Assembly: GCF_032854445.1 (NCBI RefSeq)
Contig: NC_088307.1
Span: 24,129,953 to 24,193,952 of the forward strand
DNA length: 64,000 nt
Source: Liolophura sinensis
Taxonomy: Eukaryota; Mollusca; Polyplacophora; Chitonida; Chitonidae
Reading direction: 5' to 3'
Made by a program: the position numbers and the translations under genes. The notes beneath the pieces are model-generated. The model had not been told where the DNA came from and did no database searches. It saw only the letters and a program-made list of their open reading frames with translations. This document shows, one piece after another, positions 55,451 through 64,000 of this stretch. How positions within the stretch are numbered: position 1 is the first letter of the stretch; each line of letters begins with the position of its first letter.

Positions 55451-56241
55451 TATTACTTTCTATGTGCAGTCTAATTATATTAAAGCGTAAGCAATTTTCT
55501 TCATGAAAAAAAAATTGAAATTATTGCGTTTACATGTTTAGCATATAAATGTTTGCAGTACATACATTCATAGACCTACCTGTAAGTCCCGAACAGCCCG
55601 GAGCGTTAGTGTATGAAGTCCAACTAGCGAGGCAGCAATGCACGTACCGAACAGTAGATCTGACAACCTAACAATCGGGGTCGAATTGTTATGAATAACT
55701 CAAGGTTAAATAAATATCTTCATAATTCTATAATGGTCGAACCCTATGTGGCAGCTATAAGTATAATCCGTATGCATTTATGTATCCCATTACACGGGGG
55801 GTAACAAAGCGTGACAGATTGCACACTCGCGGCTGTTCCGTTTTTTTGACGCCCCTGGCATCTGTCATGCCGCGCGCTGGCACGCGTGTATATTACAGTT
55901 TTTGTTTAAGGTTTAGCGCAATTAAGGCTGATGCATGACCGACCCGGCGCTACAAACTATAAGCCATGAGAAAAGTATCGCATGTTGGCACTACAGTTTT
56001 ATGACATAAGCCTTCCCGCTGCTTCGAATTGCGTAATAAGATACAATTTTTCGTATAAGTGGTTCTTGAGCTCTGGATCACACAGTGGGGTTATTTATAG
56101 AGCCATAATCCTAACGGTATCATGGACCACAGAATGAAGATTGTATTCTCAAAGTTATTGCTCTTATAAGTAAGTCTATAACAAGCTTTAGCTCTTATAC
56201 GAGCTTAGTTAGTAAGCACGAGTAATGTATAAATACATGTA
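55451..56241. other. Intergenic, no recognised feature
   Basis: No gene or element recognised. Confidence 0.35.
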
Positions 56242-58486
56242 CACTCAAAAAAATAAATGTTAATTTTAATAGAAAGTCTGTTGTCTGAGTGATGTTACAA
56301 TGTATTCTGTTATTGCAGCAGATAGAGCCCGGGAGCTAGCAGAGGTATCGGTCAGGTCACATGCGAAAGGTTTGACATATTGTACATTCAAAACCATGTG
56401 TAAAAATGCCAAAATGGTGATTGTTAAGTGCGGCACCCGTGCACAGCCCTCTAGGGGTGGGGTGAAAAGTACCTCAAAATTAATTTTATCGGTCACGATT
56501 GCATACTAGGATGAGCCTCATTTTATACATATAAGGAAATTTTTTTTACCAAAAGATACCTTGAGATGTGCTAATTATAAAATGGTAATTCTTAAGTCGA
56601 GGTCAAAAACCAGATAAGAACGGGCCAAAGATCAACATTTTGGCTAAATTACATTAAAACACTGGCATCAGTCACGACTGAGTATGAGGGCGAAACTTAG
56701 CTTATACATTCCTCATGACAACTTATTCACTAATGACCAATTCTTAAGTGTTTAGCTTACGTACTAAACCACTAATTAGCATCAATTATGTTTTTTTGCT
56801 ATGTCATGCCGAGAACGAGAACGATGTTTTGAGGAAAAGGTACTTTGAGATATACTGATTTTAAAATGCTAATAAATTTTCAACATGCACATATTCTCTT
56901 AAAAACGGATCAAAAGTTTCCTACCGGCCAAGGCAACAGGACTGCCATTCCAAAGTTTGCGGGTTATGGACTAGACTTATAAATTCATATATTTAACTAA
57001 CTTGTATTTAGCCATAGAATTTCGTGCACTTTGTGCTGCGGAGGATTGCCGACCATCGGCATTGTACAGCTTGTTTTTGCACGTTGGAGTTTGAACTTCA
57101 TCTGTTGTTGACAACTGTAGAAGGTAAGACAAACAAACAAACCCACCAGGAGTAGCGTGAAGCTATCATCCTCCAGAAAAGACAGAGGCAATGATGTAAA
57201 GCAATAATTCTAAGTGCATTTGACATTAAAAAATAATGGCAGACTTCTCATTTTTACTATTCAGATTTTTTTTTTTAAAAGCGACATTCAAGCATGTGCC
57301 CGGTTGGGTTATTGTCAAAAAATACTCGATTTATTCCTTTCCAGAAAATAATTTAAGCCATTTCATTAAAATCTGATCCATTCTGAAGCCAATCAGAACA
57401 ATGAATTGAAGACAATGAGAATTACCATTTTATATTGACGATGTTCTGTGTATCTTGTTGCACAAGTTCACCTACGTAACCGACATTACCAACAGATGTT
57501 AGAAAAGCGTTAATTAGGTGGTTCTTCAATGGCTTGGTACGTTTCATGAAAACGTTGACTCCAATCAAGGTCATGCTATTTAGGCTGCGGCTTTAAGTCC
57601 TACGGTTAGTCACACACCTGACGATGGTTGACACTCCCCCAAAGCACGAAGAGCATGAAACTGTATTATTAAATACAAGTCAGATAAATACATGACTTTA
57701 CAAAATTGGTCCATTAGATGCAAACTTAACAACGACAGTCCTGCTGCCTTGGTCGGTATACATAACTTTTGATCTGTTGTGAAGTGGTGTTTAGAATAAG
57801 CATTTTATATTTAGCGTATCTCTAGGTATCTTTTGATAAAAACATTCCTTGTTCGCAAAATGACCGATAAAAGTCACAATTAGCGTTAATTAGGCCGTTC
57901 TGACGCGGCGTAGTGCTTGGGCTGGGAACTTAAGAATTGGCTTTCAGTGATTGGGTTGTCATGAGGAATGTATAAAATGAGTTTCTTCCTTGTACTCAAA
58001 TGTGACCTATAAAATTAGTTTTGGGGTACTTTCCACCCCACCCCTAGAGGGCCGTGCACGGGTCAAGCACTTAAGAATCACCATTTTGGAGTTTTCACGC
58101 ATGGTTCTGTACGTTCAAGGTGTCAGATCTTTCGTACACGACCTGACCAATAGATCTGTGCTAGCTCCCAAACTAATAGTTCTGTTAAATATAACACACT
58201 TATTCCATTAATTCAACATAAAGCTTTTGTTAGACTAGCAGGACATTGTGTTGAATATGACAGAATATTATGCTATAGCAATAAAATACATTCTAACATC
58301 TAACGTTGAAGTTAACAGAAAGCGTTTTATCTGATGATGCTAGAATGCTCAGCATAACTATTCTATTAGACTAACAGGATATTATGTTGGATATGACTAA
58401 ATATTGTGTTGTAATAAGAGAATACATTCTAGCATTACTCAGACAACAAATTTTCTGTTAACCTTAACAGATTAATTTTTTGAGTG
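56242..58486. mobile_element. 2.2-kb TA-flanked element with long inverted repeats (family E)
   Basis: The left end CACTCAAAAAAATAAATGTT is matched inverted by TTAATTTTTTGAGTG at the right. The dinucleotide TA flanks it at 56240-56241 and 58487-58488. The outer inverted repeat is about 75 bp (with TGTTGTCTGAGTGATG and AATGTATTCTGTTAT). A second, inner inverted pair is about 200 bp: 56317-56520 against 57968-58177, including the matched CTCTAGGGGTGGGGTG and CACCCCACCCCTAGAG. Another short pair (TACATTCCTCATGACAAC near 56704) lies inside. An extra family E copy appears nested at 58180-58410. No transposase-length frame is present, so it is non-autonomous. Confidence 0.75.
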
Positions 58487-59079
58487 TAGTGCTTCTTCAC
58501 TGAAACACTATGCCGATTTACACCAGCCGTGACTCTCAACCCAGTCCCCCAATATACTGATAACAAAATGACAAATACTTCAATATCTCCACCTTCGTGT
58601 GTGTGTGTGTGTGCTAATTCTGTTACAGGCATTTTCTTCTTTGGTGCCACGATGATTAAGTACTTATAGAGAAAAGCATACTTGCACCCAAGTCATTTCA
58701 CACATCCGAACCGCAGAATTTTTTTTATATTAGCGGCAAATTGAGATAATTCCTCTCCCTTCAACCCTTCAACGGAATCTTTTACTGAGTGGATGTAGGC
58801 GGATCAATAGATTGCAAAGCTGTGGAAGCAAGCTGGTATAATTAAACTACTGCGTGTCACGATACATTGTCGATGGACAGCTATAGGTGAACGCTGCCCC
58901 TGGCCATTAGTATCGAGATTCAAACTCAAACCGAGTCGTTAGCTGTTATACTCACCTTTATAAGGGTCATTATATCCCTCTTGGTTAACATTTTTATGTG
59001 CCAAAGGCTGTCAACTGGTTAAGATAAGAATGTGTTATTGCTTCCTTTATGTACTTAACCTTTTGATTCTCATTTCACT

Positions 59080-59960
59080 GGATACTTTCCTCTTTGATCA
59101 CTCAGTAGCCTCTTGGCCTGGTTTCATTTGAACATTGATCTGTTCTTTTGGTTTTGTTTTTTATATGACTGTTGATATTTATTCATTTTATTGGATTAGT
59201 ATTTTACGTGGTACTCTAGGAAATTTCATTTGTCCGACAGCGACCAGCATTATGGCGGAAGAAAACCGGCCAGAGCCCTGGAGAAACCGAAGACCATCCG
59301 CAGGTTGCTGACAAATCTTTCCACTTACGGGCGAAAAGGAAGCCAGAATGACGTGGACTCACGGCTGAGTGGTTGTTGATAAATTGGTTTACTATTTGTT
59401 GGGACAATGGGATTTTGCATGGCAGGTCTTTGAATCAATGGTCTCTTGTGTTAGTTTCATTTAGTGATTGAACACAAAGTTCACAGCTAGTTGTTACATT
59501 AGTTTTTTCGGTCATATTTCCTTGGTCAGTGACCTTTTAATTGGCCACGTTTTACTGGGCTGTTGGCCTCTTGGCTCACAATTCGTTGGCACAAATGACT
59601 AATATGGACATCTAAGCATCTTAGCCTCGTTTCATTTGTTCGTTGGTATCCGTTGACATCTTTTGGTTAACGTTTCTTTGGGCCAGAGGCATCTTGACCT
59701 GGTTTCATTTGGCCGTTGACATCTTGGTTTACAATTCCTTGATACAAGGGCTCATTTCGTTAGCATTTCTTGGAAGCAGAGGCATCTTTGTTCCCTTACA
59801 TTAGGCCACTGGCATTTTTATTCAAAATTGCTTAGCACGCTGGTCACTTGATTAGCATACCTTTGGGTAGGTGGCATCATGGCCACGATTTAATTCCCTG
59901 TTCGCTCCTTCGTTCTAAATTATGTGGCACACTGGCTATTGCCTTTCTAAACTGGCCAAA
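59080..59960. repeat. Very decayed tandem repeat, about 70-80 bp unit
   Basis: Motifs such as CTGGTTTCATTTGGCCGTTG, GACATCTTGGTTTACAATTC and CTTGG.ACA..GGCTCA recur in the same order at 59115, 59500-59600, 59630, 59700 and 59760, with heavy divergence. A SINE interrupts it at 59175-59350. Confidence 0.5.
59175..59350 (-). mobile_element. SINE (family A), inverted, diverged
   Basis: TTATTGGATTAGTATTTTAC, GACCAGCATTATGGCGG, CAGAGCCCTGGAGAAACCG and AGACCATCCGCAGGTTGC. Confidence 0.7.
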
Positions 59961-60154
59961 CTCCACAAATTACGGCGGTTTACTGACCACAAATTTATCT
60001 ATCAACGCCGTATACTCATGCATTTTTCAAAGATGCGGCGTCTTTTAGATTAGCTGAAGATTTTCCATCATGAGATAAAATTTATGAGCATGATACCCAT
60101 TAACCAACATATTATAATATAATATACATAAATTGTCTTATAAATTACATAGAT

Positions 60155-60340
60155 CTGCTTAACCCATTGTGCTAGGGGCATGCAAGCTGCTACAATTTAC
60201 GCATTTACATGAACAGTCAGAATAACATTCTGACTGAGGTGAATTGACAAGAGGCCGTATTTCACCGATTACGTGTGACCATTTGTCAGCTGTAACACTG
60301 TCGTCGGTGCTCTGGTTCTCTCTCTCCGTCGCACGTCTTT
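60155..60340 (+). mobile_element. Non-autonomous dispersed element (family D)
   Basis: CTTAACCCATTGTGCTAGGG, TTTACATGAACAGTCAGAAT, CAAGAGGCCGTATTTCACCG and AACACTGTCGTCGGTGC. Confidence 0.6.
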
Positions 60341-61414
60341 AATTATATTGCTATTTTACTTTCGTGACCAACCACAGTAACACCATTCAGAACGCTTGGA
60401 TCCATCCTGTTTTTTTTTCCCAATCCTAGCAGATTATGCAGGTCTGAATTGGCTTACTTCATTGATCACATGGTTCTGTACATGGTTCGGGACATTGCGT
60501 ATTAACGGCTTGAGACTTTGAGACATTCATAGGTATCCCTAAACCTCGAGTGAACCTTCCCCATTGGGTTAAGTATATCCTCTCTCTCGCCTCCTCATAG
60601 GATGCTTCTTCCATCCACCACGCACTCCCGACCCATCCACCACGCACTCCCGACCCACTCCCACCCACCCCCAAAATCATACTTCCTTACACATGTGATG
60701 ACACATTGTCATCACATGCACATGTACAGTCCATGAGTCTGACAAATTTCATCATTGTGAGATAAAAGGTGGGCGGACCTCCACGGACTGGCGAGTATGC
60801 CATCCTGATCGATGCAAACAAATCACCCCTCACATCGACGATCACTGACCATTATCAGGCCTATTAACCTACGTGTGAAGGCGTATCTGCGAACAGGCCT
60901 ATATACAATGGGTACACGTACTCATATAACCGTGTAAAAAACAAAAACAACAAAAAAACCCCTCTTAATTATAGTCTTTAGGACCCCGTTGTTCAAAACT
61001 TGTTTAAGACTTAACTTGAAACCAAGTCTTCATTTTTGTACTTGGCTGAAAAAAAATTGCGTAATATTATATTAAATATGAATAAAACTGCTGCTGTTAC
61101 ACTTTGACTTTGGAGAACTGAGTTGGCTGCTGAGTTTGGCTAAAATTTTAAATATAAAATATGTCTTGATACCAGTATTAGCTAATACACATTCGAACAA
61201 CTGCGCCCAAGGCTCCAAGACGAATGGAAATAGTGAAATGCAGAAAAAAACACGTCTGATCATGAGATTGAACCCATCTCTGATACATGTATGTCCTGGC
61301 GGGATTGTTAGGCAAGCATCTTAATTAACACGTCGCCCAGGGCCCGGTATGATGCTAGACTAGGACAGATTTTTCAAAGAAAGGCGAACAGTTGGTGCTG
61401 GTTACACGTGTATA
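60341..61414. other. Intergenic, no recognised gene
   Basis: It contains a 24-bp duplication (CATCCACCACGCACTCCCGA repeated, about 60614-60660). Otherwise anonymous. Confidence 0.35.
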
Positions 61415-61891
61415 CACTCAAAAAAGAAATAAAATAATCTGTTAATTTTAACAGAACATGTGTTGTTTGAGCGATGCTAGAATGTGTTGTGTTATTATAG
61501 CATATCAGGCTATAGTTATCAGGAAAATCTGTGGCAATAACAGAATACATTCTAGCACCACTCAGACAACAAACTTTGTCAAGTGCGGGGCCTCCGTGGC
61601 TCAGTCGGTTAGCGCGCTAGCACAGCGTAATGACCCAGGAGCCTCTCACCAATGCGGTCGCTGTGAGTTCAAGTCCAGCTCATGCTGGCTTCCTCTCTGG
61701 CCGCACGTGGGAAGGTCTGCTAGCAACCTGTGGATGGTCGTGGGTTTCCCCCGGGCTCTGCCCGGTTTCCTCCCACCATAATGCCGGCCGCCGTCGTATA
61801 AGTGAAATATTCTTGAGTACGGCGTAAAAACACCAATCCAATAAATAAATAAATAAACTTTGTCAAATGTAACAGATTATTTTTTTGAGAG
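61415..61891. mobile_element. TA-flanked MITE (family E) interrupted by a SINE
   Basis: Left end CACTCAAAAAAGAAATAAAA, right end GATTATTTTTTTGAGAG, TA at 61413-61414 and 61892-61893. Without the SINE insert the element is about 193 bp. Inner ends TAACAGAACATGTGTTGTTT and CACTCAGACAACAAACTTTG are inverted matches. Confidence 0.85.
61583..61854 (+). mobile_element. tRNA-derived SINE (family A), intact, nested in a MITE
   Basis: The best-preserved copy: head GGGGCCTCCGTGGCTCAGTC with A-box TGGCTCAGTCGG, B-box GAGTTCAAGTCC, core GGTCGTGGGTTTCCCCCGGG, and the tail block CGTCGTATAAGTGAAATATT and ATCCAATAAATAAATAAATA. The 12-bp target duplication AAACTTTGTCAA lies at 61571-61582 and 61855-61866. 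Confidence 0.95.
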
Positions 61892-61893
61892 TA

Positions 61894-63457
61894 GGCTTTA
61901 TGCAGATTGCTTTGAACTCAAGGATAAATGCCGTTACATGACATTACACATGGTGCATGGAGCTTGTACATGGTTATATAGAAGTATCGATTTCAATTCT
62001 TGTCATCACACAATCGCCACGTGCATCGAACCGTATGACACATTTATACCCGATAACATACAGTACTGTTAATATAGCTTCACATCCTTTTAATGTTTCT
62101 GCCAAATTGCCATATAAATAGGTTACCATGCACAATACGCTCATGCGAAGATTTTTGTCATTAAAAGGCATTCATGAGCAAGTGCGCAAACGTGAGCTTG
62201 GACCATATATACAAATATTATTATGTTCAAATGACGCTTTAATACATACTAAAATACATGCAGTATTAAAACGAATCATACGTAACCTATAGACATCCGA
62301 TGGTTTCTTCCAACAGGCTGAATGCTAATCTGTTAAGGACCATGTCTTTAACGGGAACTGTACATTTTATTTTTTTGGTAAATGTATGTATATTTTCTTG
62401 ACAAAGAGCAAGGGTTTCCATATCAAACCTTTTTTGAAAAGGGTTCGGATTATTTAAAACCTACATGTATGCAGCATCTGACATTTGTAATTCGTATTCC
62501 ACACGTTATCATATAATGTAAATTATCATTATCGTATAAAAAGGTACGTGTTCAGAATGCAGATTTACTTTCAATACAGCGTAACGTGCGCACACAAGCT
62601 GAATGTTAAATTCTCTAGATGCGTTTATCTGGCTTATGTAATAGGTCTACATATTGAAAATTATTTGCATTTCTAGCTGGTATATTCATATACCTATGGG
62701 CATACATATATATTTCAGATCCTGAAGAGATTTATGAAAAGTGGGATCCATCCCCACCTTGGGAAGGCAACTGCTAGATTCTACCTCAACCATAGCATAC
62801 GGTGACAATAAGTGGCCGGCTTCCCTCTGGAGACCGTTAGATCAGTGAATATATAGCGCCAATGTCTGCGCGTCTCACGTAACCAAGTTCACTAGTAACT
62901 TATCAAGGACATCGTCGTTCTAAGTGGATTTACCCTATTTCCTTAACCTTTTCACATATGAAAGAACAACTTTCAAGGCAATTTCTGTGCAAATTTTTCA
63001 TTTGATTTTGGAGACAAAACTATCATTGTTTGCTTTGGTCAGTTCCAGGGCTTCGTAAAAACTCGTTTTTATGAATCTACAACAGAACAATGCCTTCAGA
63101 ATATGCTTGAAAAAAAAAACACCTTATGAACATGAGAAAAGGTTGAAGAATGGATATCGGCAGAAGTTCGAAGTGGGATATGCGACATGTTACGTGATTT
63201 CGGTGACGCTGGACGCCCAACGAACACTTGTGACGTGCATGTCCGTCCGATGTCACACTAACCTCACGTTTTGTGAGCGGAAAATCTGCCTGTACCTCAT
63301 TACAGTACCATCTTATATGTGAACAATTCTTGGGCAATAATTAGCAACCTACTAAATCTTTGAGAACTACATGTACGCCTATGTAGAACTTTAATAATAA
63401 GGGACGTCAGTTGACAATTTTTTTTGCTATAGATCCATGTATACACATGTATTAATG
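61894..63457. other. Intergenic; one exon-like segment and one dispersed repeat
   Basis: It holds an acceptor-preceded open segment at 62719-62805 (see findings). It also holds a repeat at 63160-63310 related to 29690-29880 (CAGAAGTTCGAAGTGGG, CTTGTGACGTGCATGTCC, GGAAAATCTGCC). Nothing else is recognised. Confidence 0.35.
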
Positions 63458-63718
63458 CATTAATTTTAACAGAAAGTCTGTTGTCTGCGTGATGCCAGAA
63501 TGTATTCTGCTATAGTAACAGATTATTCTGGGCCTATCATTTATATCTGATTAGTCAGTATCTTTTCTGATATTTCTGAGATTTAGCTCATTGATTTCTT
63601 GTTTATTTTGAATCTGTGGCGAAAATATACTGTCAGTGGTGTTACAAATTTGTTTTTACTTACTAAAAAATACATTTTAGCATCACTCAGACAACAGACT
63701 CTGAAATTAACAGAAAAT
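63458..63718. mobile_element. MITE (family E), ends decayed
   Basis: TTAATTTTAACAGAAAGTCT, GTTGTCTGCGTGATGCCAGA at the left. Inverted ATACATTTTAGCATCACTCA and GACAACAGACTCTGAAATTA at the right. The CACTCA termini are gone. Confidence 0.7.
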
Positions 63719-64000
63719 GGTCGGTACGAGTAGGCTTACCGGTATAGGGCCTACCTATAAATTTTAAAGAACGTGTAGGTATTCATCAATAAGCGGCATG
63801 TGGGGGCTATATGTAGGGGTGGGGTTCTACTTCATATATATGGGTCCATAGTCTATTAGATATAGGCCTAGGCCCCTATGGAATGAATGATCTGGGTTTA
63901 CCTCCACCTTGCCAGCATTTGTACCATATCGTGGCGATCTATATGATGGAAGTAGCTAGCCGATCGTGTTTCAACATTCTCTAAAGGTCAAGGGCAGAAA
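63719..64000. other. Window end, no recognised feature
   Basis: Anonymous sequence. Confidence 0.3.

Noticed and set aside
61458-61827. 107- and 65-codon frames with VAQSVSALAQRNDPGASHQ-type sequence
   Set aside because: These are translations of the family A SINE, which recur wherever it is intact.

Overview
The window is animal nuclear DNA: spliced genes with GT-AG introns, AATAAA poly(A) signals, many short interspersed tRNA-derived elements, and minisatellites. The dominant SINE has a tRNA-like head and a tail reading CGTCGTATAAGTGAAATATTC...CACCAATCAAATAAATAAA. From memory this tail is common in mollusc genomes, so a mollusc (or at least a lophotrochozoan) is the best guess; the species cannot be named from this sequence.

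Layout. (1) 154-13903, + strand: the 3' half of ANAPC2, the cullin subunit of the anaphase-promoting complex, in seven exons; the 5' half lies left of the window. (2) 16255-17273, - strand: a single-coding-exon TRUB2-like mitochondrial pseudouridine synthase with one frameshift and a missing catalytic Asp. (3) 18500-25947, + strand: complete PPIL3, a spliceosomal cyclophilin of 161 aa in six exons, divergent from TRUB2. (4) 31315-42643, - strand: a complete CIMIP2B/FAM166B-like ciliary microtubule inner protein, 299 aa in six exons; all joins keep phase. (5) 48254-48625, - strand: an unrecognised 123-aa protein. (6) 49569-50360, + strand: a possible short TATA-box transcription unit interrupted by a SINE. 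From 50.4 to 64 kb I see repeats and transposons and no convincing gene.

Most striking observation. Three tandem arrays are built from the 3' ends of coding exons of the resident genes. A 90-bp unit (22 copies) carries the last 63 nt of an ANAPC2 exon plus its 5' splice site. A 141-bp unit (11 copies) carries the last 80 nt of the next ANAPC2 exon plus its 5' splice site. A 72-bp unit (10 copies) carries the last codons and stop of PPIL3. In each case the array starts in the functional exon and runs downstream, and the period is a multiple of three. Together the two ANAPC2 arrays place 20 exact GTGAGT donor sites (two of them the real ones) in consecutive introns. I know of no described system of this kind; it could reflect a mutational process starting at exon ends, or arrays of decoy U1-binding sites.

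Other arrays (65, 43, 38 and 18 bp) are not visibly exon-derived. Mobile DNA includes at least three SINE families, a decayed Tc1/mariner element with both terminal inverted repeats, a TA-flanked MITE family with a 2.2-kb long-inverted-repeat member, a second non-autonomous family, and a SINE nested inside a MITE with a 12-bp target duplication.
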